Origin: Butyribacter intestini | GTDB lineage: Bacteria > Bacillota > Clostridia > Lachnospirales > Lachnospiraceae | Direction: 5' to 3' | Assembly (NCBI GenBank): GCA_001414325.1 | Contig: LLKB01000001.1 | Span: forward strand, 935,699-999,698 | DNA length: 64,000 nucleotides | In this document: one piece after another, positions 53,412-61,485 of the stretch | Layout of the letters: each line of letters begins with the position of its first letter | Position numbering within the stretch: the stretch's first letter is position 1 | The notes under the pieces: generated by a model | The model's database searches: none | The model's input: the letters and a program-made list of their open reading frames with translations, nothing else | What the model was told of the DNA's origin: nothing | Made by a program: the position numbers and the translations under genes

Positions 53412-54140
53412 TTATACAGATATTTTATTTTTTATCTTATTGAAAATCCCCTGCTTGATACCTGGTATTTTCATAATATCTTCTATACTTTGAAACTTTC
53501 CATTTGACTGTCGGTATTCTATTATCGCATCTGCTCTGCTTTGACCTATTCCTGACAGGGAGGTAAGTTCACCTGCCGATGCAGTATTTATGTTAATAAG
53601 AGTATTCTGACTTTCTCTTTCTGAACTATCAGTATTTTCATTATCTGTAGTTTTATCCTGAAAGTTATCTCCGTCAGTTGTCTTTGAAAGCTGTTTTCTT
53701 TTAACCTGTTTTAAAGTCGGTATCGTTATCTGCTCGCCATCTTCTAAAACCCTTGCCTGGTTTATCGCTGTTCTGGCAGCCCCCTTTTTAAAGCCTGATG
53801 CCGCATTTATTGCATCATTTATACGGCTTCCTGCTGTAAACTTATACACTCCCGGATGCTTTACTGCACCACATATATACACGACAACCTGTGACTGTCC
53901 GTCACTTTTTTTATCATTGAGATTATCTTTACCAGACATTTTGTTATAACTTTTTTTGTCTGATGAAGAAATACAGCCTGTATTTTTTGAAGAAACATAT
54001 TTTGTATCGTCTGAAGAACTATACTCCGTATCGTCTTTATATACAAACTTTCCAATGGCATCGGAATTTATATATGCAAATCCTGACAATAAAATAAAAA
54101 GTCCGCATATTATCATAATTATTTTTTTATTGTTTTTCAT
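53412..54140 (-). CDS. comEA: ComEA-like DNA receptor
   Basis: 242 residues: one N-terminal membrane helix (about 5-22), a Ser/Asp/Lys-rich linker, an SLBB domain (about 88-150, VVVYICGAVKHPGVYKF ... LEDGEQITIPTL), and a C-terminal helix-hairpin-helix DNA-binding pair (about 180-242, LININTASAGELTSLSGIGQSRADAII). It is the surface DNA receptor that feeds ComEC. In many genomes comEA and comEC are adjacent; here a two-component system and a GerMN gene lie between. Confidence 0.93.
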   Translation of the reverse strand: MKNNKKIIMIICGLFILLSGFAYINSDAIGKFVYKDDTEYSSSDDTKYVSSKNTGCISSSDKKSYNKMSGKDNLNDKKSDGQSQVVVYICGAVKHPGVYKFTAGSRINDAINAASGFKKGAARTAINQARVLEDGEQITIPTLKQVKRKQLSKTTDGDNFQDKTTDNENTDSSERESQNTLININTASAGELTSLSGIGQSRADAIIEYRQSNGKFQSIEDIMKIPGIKQGIFNKIKNKISV

Positions 54141-54421
54141 AAACTTCCTCCTGAATATTAAGATTGTATCTGTTCATACCAAAATCAAAAATAACATTCC
54201 AAAATTTCAAAAGGAGTTTTAAGTTTTTATGTAAAAAAATGCCAGTGTGCTGATTAGTTTATCATTCTAAGCAAAACCTTAACACACTAGCAATATTTTA
54301 AACAATTTGTAACATTATTACAATAGATACAATGAACAAAAATCATTAAATTTTTCTTACTTTTTTTGATTACTATGTTTCTTTATGTAGTCAGGCCGCT
54401 ATTAGCAATAAACATATAGGA
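54141..54421. other. argD-comEA spacer
   Basis: 281 bases, AT-rich. AGTGTG (about 54244) and CACACT (about 54284) form a loose inverted repeat, and TTGTAA..TTACAA (about 54308-54324) a tighter one. No confident promoter or terminator was read. Confidence 0.3.
54387..54413. repeat. Degenerate REP-like element, family A
   Basis: TAGTCAGGCCGCTATTAGCA starts like the 58.04-kb copy (TAGTCAGG) but the core is changed. Confidence 0.3.
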
Positions 54422-55603
54422 TTACTCGTTAGTGCTAAACACTTCTTCGAGTTTTTCACACATAACATCTATATGCTCTTTTTCTACAACAAGAGGTGGT
54501 ACAAATCGTATAATGTTTGTTCCGGCTGAAATAAGGATAACACCTTTTTTCAGCAATTTAGAAACTACATCCCCAGCCGGTCCGTAAAGTTCCATGCCCA
54601 TCATAAGACCTTTTCCACGCACATCCTTAATCTTATCAGGAAACTTATCTTTAAGTACATTAAGTTTATCTTTAAGATAAGGTGCAATCTCATTTACATG
54701 GTTAAGTATGCCGTCTTTTTCAAATATCTCAAAAACCTTACATACTGCTGCAGTTGCAAGAGGATTTCCACCATAAGTGGTTCCGTGATCTCCGGGACAC
54801 ATTGCATCAGCAACTTCCTTTACAGCTGCAAATGCACCTACCGGCACACCGCATCCGAGAGCTTTCGCAGATGTCATAATATCAGGTTTTACACCATAAT
54901 GTTGATATGTAAACATCTTTCCTGTTCTTCCCATTCCACACTGTATCTCATCAAATATAAGTAATATATCATTCTCATCACAGAATTTTCTAAGACCGTG
55001 GATAAACTCATCTGTTGCAGGGTAGATACCACCTTCTCCCTGAAGTGTCTCGAGGATAACTGCACAGGTATCTTTTGTGGCAAGTTTCTTAACGCTTTCA
55101 AGATCATTATAATTTGCAAATGAAACTCCGCCGATAAGCGGCTCAAAAGGCTCACGGTAATGTTTTGTTCCTGTAACGGAAAGTGCACCCATACTTCTTC
55201 CGTGGAAAGAATGATTCATTGCTATTATCTCACCCTTGCTGTTTTTATCTTTATTGTAAGCATATTTTCTTGCAAGTTTTATCGCACCCTCTATAGCTTC
55301 TGTTCCTGAATTTGTAAAGAATACCTTATCCATCCCTGATGCTTTTGACAGATACTCGGCAGCCTTAATCGACGGCTCTGTAAAATAAAGATTTGAAACA
55401 TGGATAAGTTTGTCTATCTGGTCTTTTAATGCCTGTTTATACTCGTCATTACTGTAGCCTAACGCCGAAACGGCGATGCCTGCACCCATGTCAAGATATT
55501 TATTGCCCTCGTTGTCAAAAAGGTACATTCCCTCGCCCTTTTCAAAAATAACGCTTCTGTTGTATGTATGTATAAAATGCTTGTCAGCTTCCCGTAAATT
55601 CAT
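54422..55603 (-). CDS. argD: Acetylornithine aminotransferase
   Basis: 393 residues, class III PLP aminotransferase. NSGTEAIEGAIKLARKYAYN, FHGRSMGALSVTG, LIFDEIQCGMGRTG and the PLP lysine in MTSAKALGCGVPVGAF are present. It makes N-acetylornithine in arginine synthesis and may also serve lysine synthesis. AGGAGG precedes the ATG. Third gene of argC-argB-argD. Confidence 0.95.
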   Translation of the reverse strand: MNLREADKHFIHTYNRSVIFEKGEGMYLFDNEGNKYLDMGAGIAVSALGYSNDEYKQALKDQIDKLIHVSNLYFTEPSIKAAEYLSKASGMDKVFFTNSGTEAIEGAIKLARKYAYNKDKNSKGEIIAMNHSFHGRSMGALSVTGTKHYREPFEPLIGGVSFANYNDLESVKKLATKDTCAVILETLQGEGGIYPATDEFIHGLRKFCDENDILLIFDEIQCGMGRTGKMFTYQHYGVKPDIMTSAKALGCGVPVGAFAAVKEVADAMCPGDHGTTYGGNPLATAAVCKVFEIFEKDGILNHVNEIAPYLKDKLNVLKDKFPDKIKDVRGKGLMMGMELYGPAGDVVSKLLKKGVILISAGTNIIRFVPPLVVEKEHIDVMCEKLEEVFSTNE

Positions 55604-55698
55604 AATTTACCTCCTGTTTTGTTATAATCAGCTTGCAATCTTTTTATAATCCACCCATTGCAAAGCCTGACAACTGCTGTCAAATATTCAAATAAACT

Positions 55699-56619
55699 TT
55701 ATTGCTCAATCTCGTTTGAATAGTAGCCGCTGTCATCACCAATGATAGCTGTACCGATACCTTTCTTTGTAAAGAACTCAAGCAACAGACAATGCTCGCG
55801 TCTTCCATCAAGGATATGTACTCTGCCTACACCTGCATTTACGGCATTGATGCAATTTGTAACCTTTGGAAGCATACCACCTGAGATAACTCCTGCTTCG
55901 ATAAGTTTATTTGCTTCATTAAGGTCAAGAACCGAGATAAGCGAACTGCTGTCGTCGGGATTCATACATACACCATCTACATCTGTTAAGAATGCAAGTT
56001 TCTCAGCCTTTATCGCACCTGCTATGGCACAAGCCGCATCATCTGCATTTATGTTATAAGTCTCGCCTGCATCATCCATTCCTATAGGAGCAATAATAGG
56101 GATATAGTCATTATCAAGAAGTGTCTCAAGAATCTCAGTATTCACATGTTTTATATCACCTACAAAACCAATATCTTTTCCGTTTGGCATCTTCTTGTCA
56201 ACCCTTAACATTCCACCATCTTTTCCACAGATACCGATAGCTTTTACGCCAATCTTTTCGACCATCTGAACAAGATATTTGTTAAGGCGGTTAAGAACCA
56301 TCTCTGCGACTTCCATAGTCTCTCTATCTGTCTTTCTGAATCCCTCTATGAACTCAGTCTCTTTTCCGACTTTGCCTATCCACTTGCTTATCTCTTTTCC
56401 ACCACCGTGAACGATTATCGGACGCATACCTACAAGCTTCAAGAGAGCAACATCTTTTATAACACTCTCCTCAAGCTTTTTGTCGAGCATCGCACTGCCG
56501 CCATATTTTACTACTACTATCTTATTATTAAAATCTCTTATATATGGAAGAGCCTCTATAAGAGTCTCAGCTTTTACTGTAATCTGATCCATATATTTTT
56601 CTTTTTCTTCTTCACTCAT
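55699..56619 (-). CDS. argB: Acetylglutamate kinase
   Basis: 306 residues. It phosphorylates N-acetylglutamate. [33 protein letters not shown] and [13 protein letters not shown] are conserved. An N-terminal helix of ~25 residues before the kinase core is typical of arginine-sensitive hexameric enzymes, so feedback inhibition is plausible. Start at 56619 set by GGAGG; a longer ORF from 56664 was rejected. Confidence 0.96.
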   Translation of the reverse strand: MSEEEKEKYMDQITVKAETLIEALPYIRDFNNKIVVVKYGGSAMLDKKLEESVIKDVALLKLVGMRPIIVHGGGKEISKWIGKVGKETEFIEGFRKTDRETMEVAEMVLNRLNKYLVQMVEKIGVKAIGICGKDGGMLRVDKKMPNGKDIGFVGDIKHVNTEILETLLDNDYIPIIAPIGMDDAGETYNINADDAACAIAGAIKAEKLAFLTDVDGVCMNPDDSSSLISVLDLNEANKLIEAGVISGGMLPKVTNCINAVNAGVGRVHILDGRREHCLLLEFFTKKGIGTAIIGDDSGYYSNEIEQ

Positions 56620-56753
56620 CTTTTTTCCTCCTGATATTGTGATGTACGCCCGGTATATTCTCAAAACGAATTATTTCTGCTGGATTTCCGAGATACTGCT
56701 GTATATCAAAAATTCCTCTCAAAATTCTTTGTTCAGAAGATTCCTAGAGCACA

Positions 56754-57794
56754 TTATGGGAACATAGGAACCATCTTAAGTCCCGTGTTTTCTTCAAGTC
56801 CGAACATAATGTTCATATTCTGGACTGCCTGTCCTGCGGCACCTTTGACAACATTGTCAATAGCACCCATCATTATTATTCTGCCTGTTCTCTCATCTAT
56901 CTTAAAGTTTACATCTACAAAGTTGCTGCCCTCTACCCATCTTGTCTCGGGATAAACATCTTTTTCAAGGACTCTCACGAAATATTCATCTTTATAATAC
57001 TTGTCATAGACAGCCTTTACTTCCTCATAAGACATTTTCTTTTTAAGAGCTGCGTATGAAGTAGCAAGTATTCCCCTGTTCATAGGCACAAGGTGTGGTG
57101 TAAAGTTTATGAGAACCTCTTCACCTGATGCATATGAGAGCTGATCCTCTATCTCCGGTGTGTGCCTGTGTGATGCAACACCGTATGGCTTGATACTTTC
57201 ATTTACCTCACAATAAAGGTTTGCAACCTTTGCTCCTCTGCCTGCCCCTGATGTTCCTGACTTTGCATCAATGATGATGCTGTTCATATCAATAAGTCCC
57301 TCTTTTGCCATAGGATATATTGATAATGTTGAACAGGTAGGAAAGCATCCCGGATTTGCAATAAGCCTTGCATTTTTAACATCTTCCCTGTTCACTTCAC
57401 AGAGTCCGTAAACGGCTTCTTTTATAAACTCAGGACTTTGATGTTTGATGCCGTACCATTTTTCATATTTAGCAACATCCTTTATTCTGAAATCAGCACT
57501 GAGGTCTATTATCTTTGTATTTTTTAATATTTCTTCACTTACAAGTGAACCGCAAAGCCCCTGCGGTGTAGCCGTAAATATAACATCTGCTTTCTTTGCA
57601 AGCTCATCCATGTTCTCGCCCATACATTTGTCATCTACAAGCTGAAACATATTTCCAAAAACTTCACTGTACTTCTTATCTATATATGATCTCGAACCAT
57701 ACCACACTATCTCAGCATCAGGATGTTGAAGGAGAATCCTAACCAATTCCTGACCTGCGTATCCTGTCGAACCAATAATACCAACTTTGATCAT
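56754..57794 (-). CDS. argC: N-acetyl-gamma-glutamyl-phosphate reductase
   Basis: 346 residues. NADPH-binding GIIGSTGYAGQELVRIL, the catalytic Cys in NPGCFPTCSTL, and SGTSGAGRGAKV and HRHTPEIE are seen. First gene of the arginine set on this strand; argJ, often between argC and argB, is missing here, with 134 non-coding bases in its place. The ribosome binding site is weak. Confidence 0.96.
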   Translation of the reverse strand: MIKVGIIGSTGYAGQELVRILLQHPDAEIVWYGSRSYIDKKYSEVFGNMFQLVDDKCMGENMDELAKKADVIFTATPQGLCGSLVSEEILKNTKIIDLSADFRIKDVAKYEKWYGIKHQSPEFIKEAVYGLCEVNREDVKNARLIANPGCFPTCSTLSIYPMAKEGLIDMNSIIIDAKSGTSGAGRGAKVANLYCEVNESIKPYGVASHRHTPEIEDQLSYASGEEVLINFTPHLVPMNRGILATSYAALKKKMSYEEVKAVYDKYYKDEYFVRVLEKDVYPETRWVEGSNFVDVNFKIDERTGRIIMMGAIDNVVKGAAGQAVQNMNIMFGLEENTGLKMVPMFP

Positions 57795-57895
57795 AAATCA
57801 TTACCAGCCTTTCCTTATATAATCTAACTGCTATCGTATTATACTCCCCTAATTATAAAAATGCAACATTAATTTATAAATATTCACACGGACCG

Positions 57896-57922
57896 TAATA
57901 AATGAAAGATTGAACTGTTATG
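57896..57922 (-). repeat. Family B dispersed repeat
   Basis: The reverse strand reads CATAACAGTTCAATCTTTCA then TTTATTA. Confidence 0.5.
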
Positions 57923-57950
57923 TTTTTTATCATTTTCTTTACATTTTCAC

Positions 57951-57966
57951 TTGCATAATTATTCAA
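57951..57966. promoter_or_regulatory. Candidate ArgR operator
   Basis: TTGCATAATTATTCAA matches the ARG-box pattern (TGMAT-W4-ATKCA) on both halves, between divergent argC and argG. A looser match overlaps 58180-58195. Confidence 0.55.
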
Positions 57967-58008
57967 ACAGATGTATATTTATTAACAGAATATCATTTAT
58001 GATATGTT

Positions 58009-58095
58009 TTTTATCAGATTATCAGGATATGTTTAGTCAGGTGGATATTCATAATCTGCGTTGCTATTTGCCTGATAATATTAAATCTGATAAAA
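58009..58095. repeat. REP-like element, family A, inside an 11-bp inverted repeat
   Basis: TTTTATCAGAT (58009-58019) and ATCTGATAAAA (58085-58095) are perfect inverted arms. ATCAGG and CCTGAT add an inner stem. The family A core (TAGTCAGGTGGATATTCATA then ATCTGCGTTGCTATTTGCCT) fills the loop. Confidence 0.7.
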
Positions 58096-58132
58096 CTTAT
58101 TAATCATTTTTTGTTTTTTTTGTAAAAAGTGA

Positions 58133-58161
58133 TTGCACAGTACATACTTTGAGATTATACT
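58133..58161 (+). promoter_or_regulatory. Candidate argG promoter
   Basis: TTGCAC (58133-58138) and TATACT (58156-58161) with a 17-base spacer, about 130 bases before argG. Confidence 0.6.
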
Positions 58162-58293
58162 TTATATGTACAAGTACAACGAATAATTTATGTATCAAAG
58201 ATTTGATTTTCGTTGTGCCAAAAAATGTGATGGTGCTTTGCACACCACATTAAAGTAAGAAACTTAAAATAAACTCTAGGAGGAAATTGATTT

Positions 58294-59520
58294 ATGAAAG
58301 AAAAAGTAATTCTTGCCTATTCAGGTGGTCTTGATACTACAGCTATCATCCCTTGGTTAAAAGAGACTTATGGTTATGATGTTGTCTGCGTTTGTATAGA
58401 TGTCGGACAGGAAAGCGAGCTTGAGGGACTTGACGAGAGAGCTAAAGTCTGCGGTGCTGCAAAACTTTATATAGAAGATGTTATTGATGAGTTCTGTGAC
58501 GATTATATCGTTCCTTGTGTTCAGGCACATGCAGTATATGAAAATAAATATCTTCTCGGAACATCTATGGCTCGTCCTCTTATCGCAAAGAGACTTGTCG
58601 AGATTGCACGCAAAGAGGGAGCTACAGCTATCTGCCACGGTGCTACCGGAAAAGGAAATGATCAGGTTCGTTTTGAACTTGGTATCAAAGCACTTGCCCC
58701 TGACTTAAAGATTATCGCTCCATGGAGAGATGACAAGTGGAAACTCCAGTCCCGTGAAGACGAAATTGACTTCTGTCGTGCACACGGAATCGACCTTCCT
58801 TTTGCAGCAGACAGCAGCTATAGCCGTGACAGAAACCTCTGGCACATCAGCCATGAGGGACTTGAACTTGAAGATCCTTCAAATGCACCAAACTATGATC
58901 ATCTTCTCGTGCTTGGTACTACACCTGAGAAAGCTCCTGACGAGGGTGAGGTCGTTACAATGACATTTGAAAAGGGTGTTCCAAAGTCAGTAAACGGCAA
59001 AGAAATGAAAGTTTCTGATATTATCCGTGAACTTAATACTCTCGGTGGAAAACACGGTATCGGTATCGTTGACATTGTCGAGAACCGTGTCGTAGGTATG
59101 AAATCACGCGGTGTGTATGAGACTCCGGGCGGCACAATCCTTATGGAAGCTCATCAGCAGCTTGAGGAACTCATCCTTGACCGTGATACATATACAGTAA
59201 AGAAAGATCTCGGAAACAAATTTGCAGATGTTGTCTATGAAGGAAAATGGTTCACACCATTGCGTGAAGCTTTAGAGGCGTTTGTAAAAGTTACACAGGA
59301 ATATGTCACAGGTGAAGTAAAGTTTAAACTTTACAAAGGTAACATCATCAGAATGGGTACAACTTCTCCATATTCTATGTATAGTGAGTCTATTGCATCA
59401 TTTACAACAGGTGAACTTTACAACCACAAAGATGCCGAAGGATTTATCAACCTCTTTGGACTCTCTCTCAAGGTTCGTGCCATGAAACAGGGTTCATATG
59501 AGAAACTTGACGATAAATAA
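58294..59520 (+). CDS. argG: Argininosuccinate synthase
   Basis: 408 residues. It joins citrulline and aspartate with ATP. The N-terminal [15 protein letters not shown] (PP-loop), [13 protein letters not shown] and [13 protein letters not shown] are conserved. Codon use (CGT, GGT, ATC) points to high expression. AGGAGG precedes the ATG. argH is not adjacent. Divergent from argC, with candidate ArgR sites between. Confidence 0.97.
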   Translation: MKEKVILAYSGGLDTTAIIPWLKETYGYDVVCVCIDVGQESELEGLDERAKVCGAAKLYIEDVIDEFCDDYIVPCVQAHAVYENKYLLGTSMARPLIAKRLVEIARKEGATAICHGATGKGNDQVRFELGIKALAPDLKIIAPWRDDKWKLQSREDEIDFCRAHGIDLPFAADSSYSRDRNLWHISHEGLELEDPSNAPNYDHLLVLGTTPEKAPDEGEVVTMTFEKGVPKSVNGKEMKVSDIIRELNTLGGKHGIGIVDIVENRVVGMKSRGVYETPGGTILMEAHQQLEELILDRDTYTVKKDLGNKFADVVYEGKWFTPLREALEAFVKVTQEYVTGEVKFKLYKGNIIRMGTTSPYSMYSESIASFTTGELYNHKDAEGFINLFGLSLKVRAMKQGSYEKLDDK

Positions 59521-59587
59521 ATCACTTAGTTTGTGCTGATTTTATTTGATAACAAATAATGTAGCCACAGTTAAAAATATTAAAAAA

Positions 59588-59628
59588 AATTCCTTGAGTT
59601 TCTTTTAGTGGAAACTCAAGGAATTTTT
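59588..59628. terminator. Terminator between argG and the phosphatase gene
   Basis: AATTCCTTGAGTTTC pairs with GAAACTCAAGGAATT, followed by T's and preceded by A's, so it can serve both strands. Confidence 0.9.
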
Positions 59629-59691
59629 TATGTACCGTATCTTTCACAATACTTATCTGTTCTTTATGATTTTTTCTGCTCTGACACTCTG

Positions 59692-60423
59692 TTACATATC
59701 ACCATTTGGTGCAAGAAATGTACTTCTCATAAGCTCAGGATATTTCTCTAAATGAGCAAAATCGTTAAATCTGTCAAGATAAAAGCCGTGCTTTTTCTCG
59801 TCAAAATGAATCTGTGTTATACTACAATTTTCCAGTGATGTACCAAACATAAGACGCTTTGCGAAATCACCACCAAACAATGCACATAATAATATCCTGA
59901 TAACTCCACCATGTGTAACTACAGCAATGTTTTGTTTTCCGCTGTCTATCCACTCATGCAAAACCGGCATTACTCTCTCTAAAACCTGAGGACCATTCTC
60001 GCCGTCAGGATACCACATCTCTGCATTTGGAACAAAAAATTCGCCGACATACTCATTTACCTCATCGAGTGCTGTTCCTTTCTGGCTCTTTCCCTCCATA
60101 AAGTCATTAAGCTGTTCTTCATAATATTCTTTATAAAAACGCTTTACCTCTGAATCATGAACTCCGGTAAGACTTCCGAAATCTATCTCGGCAATACCCG
60201 GGCGTATCTTGATATTATCTGCTAACTCCGGACGATCTTTGAAAGCAACCTGTGCAGTTTCGACAGCTCTTTTAAGGTCACTTGAATAAAGTGCATCTAT
60301 CTTATAATTTTTCATGCGTTCGCCGAGAAGTTCAGCCTGTCTTATACCCTCTGCCGATAATGGCACATTTACATTACAATCCGTACTGTTTTGTCTGCCA
60401 TGGCGTATCAAATATATAATCAT
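59692..60423 (-). CDS. Histidine phosphatase family protein (phosphoglycerate-mutase-like)
   Basis: 243 residues. The catalytic LIRHGRQN opens the protein; RAVETAQVAF, IAEIDFGSLTG and VVTHGGVIRILLCAL (second His) follow. Members dephosphorylate small phosphoesters, including sugar phosphates or cobalamin precursors; there is no cobalamin context here. An insert at about 95-140 is longer than in the shortest members. Only a distant AAGGA lies upstream. Confidence 0.85.
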   Translation of the reverse strand: MIIYLIRHGRQNSTDCNVNVPLSAEGIRQAELLGERMKNYKIDALYSSDLKRAVETAQVAFKDRPELADNIKIRPGIAEIDFGSLTGVHDSEVKRFYKEYYEEQLNDFMEGKSQKGTALDEVNEYVGEFFVPNAEMWYPDGENGPQVLERVMPVLHEWIDSGKQNIAVVTHGGVIRILLCALFGGDFAKRLMFGTSLENCSITQIHFDEKKHGFYLDRFNDFAHLEKYPELMRSTFLAPNGDM

Positions 60424-60539
60424 AGTTTATTCTGTTTTTTTCCTTTCTATAGTTCCCATAGCGAATATCTCACGAGAACATACCTTACCCTTTTTACTGA
60501 TAAATGTAAACAAATTTCTGATTGCCGCCTGCCGTTCTG

Positions 60540-61451
60540 TTAATCTGCAGTCGCAATATCAATAATGCTCTGGAGTTCCATTCCTTCGTCTGGAGCATCC
60601 CCAAGAGATTCAACTTTCTGTTCATCAGTTACTTCATAAAGTTTATTCGGTTCACCATCTCTGCTTTTTATGATTGCAAAATATCTTGATTTCTTTTCAG
60701 CAGGATTCCATGCTATAAAGATTGATATAGCCATTTCCGGATACTGTTTATCTGTTGGTGTTGTTATTCTTATAAGCCTTAATGTATCACTGATATTTAA
60801 TATCATAAAGTCATAATCATCTGCACTATACGGACAATTTTCTGCTTCTGCATATGGTTCTTCAAAAAGTTCTACAATACATTCGCCCTGTCTTTTGCAA
60901 AGATCTTCTATATATGTCTCACCCTCTGTATGTATCTTATGAGGGAATACTCTTGACTCCATCTGCTGTCTGATAACGGCATGAAACTGTGCTTCCGTAA
61001 GCTGTGGTTTTTGTTCTTCGGGTGTATTTCTTGATACATTCATAACAATATTCTGATTAAAAGGGTTTATAACGGCTGCCGTAATGTCCTCTATTGATGA
61101 CATTATATCAAGACATGCTTTAAAAGGAAGATTTAATGTGATAGGGAACTTAGGTACACCCTTTCCTTTCTCCATCTCCTCCTCTGATGTAAATACCGGA
61201 AAGAACTTTGAGCCATTGTCATTCTGGAGAACACAAGGCTGTGGCTGTGCTCCATCAGGTATAGGTGATTCAACACCGGGATTTTCCATCATTTTCTTTA
61301 ATATTGCAGGATCTGTATCTTTTGGCATCGTTGCAGGTACATATACAAATGCCTTTCCTAGTGCCTCAGTAAGTTGTGCTGCCAGCTCATTTGACTGGTT
61401 TTTCTTCATTTCATCTAATAATTTTTCAATATTACTGTTGTCAGTTGCCAT
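60540..61451 (-). CDS. SseB-family protein
   Basis: 303 residues. The N-terminal part (about 28-135) has the SseB fold signature: FVYVPATMP, FFPVFTSEEEMEKGKG and LPFKACLDI .. AAVINPFNQNIVM. A second SseB C-terminal-like region follows (about 170-290). SseB was named for serine sensitivity in E. coli; its chemistry is not known. The start at 61451 follows GGAGG by five bases; a GTG 12 bases before was rejected. Confidence 0.82.
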   Translation of the reverse strand: MATDNSNIEKLLDEMKKNQSNELAAQLTEALGKAFVYVPATMPKDTDPAILKKMMENPGVESPIPDGAQPQPCVLQNDNGSKFFPVFTSEEEMEKGKGVPKFPITLNLPFKACLDIMSSIEDITAAVINPFNQNIVMNVSRNTPEEQKPQLTEAQFHAVIRQQMESRVFPHKIHTEGETYIEDLCKRQGECIVELFEEPYAEAENCPYSADDYDFMILNISDTLRLIRITTPTDKQYPEMAISIFIAWNPAEKKSRYFAIIKSRDGEPNKLYEVTDEQKVESLGDAPDEGMELQSIIDIATAD

Positions 61452-61485
61452 TTCTACCTCCACTTAAGTCTTTTAAACCTCTATT

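Larger units (their letters stand above)
57795..58293. other. 499-base divergent argC / argG control region
   Basis: No gene. It contains a candidate ArgR box, a 16-base palindrome ATATCATTTATGATAT (57990-58005), a family B repeat, a REP-like copy inside a long inverted repeat, and the argG promoter. A half-matching ArgR-like site lies at 57869-57886, close to the expected argC promoter. Confidence 0.6.
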
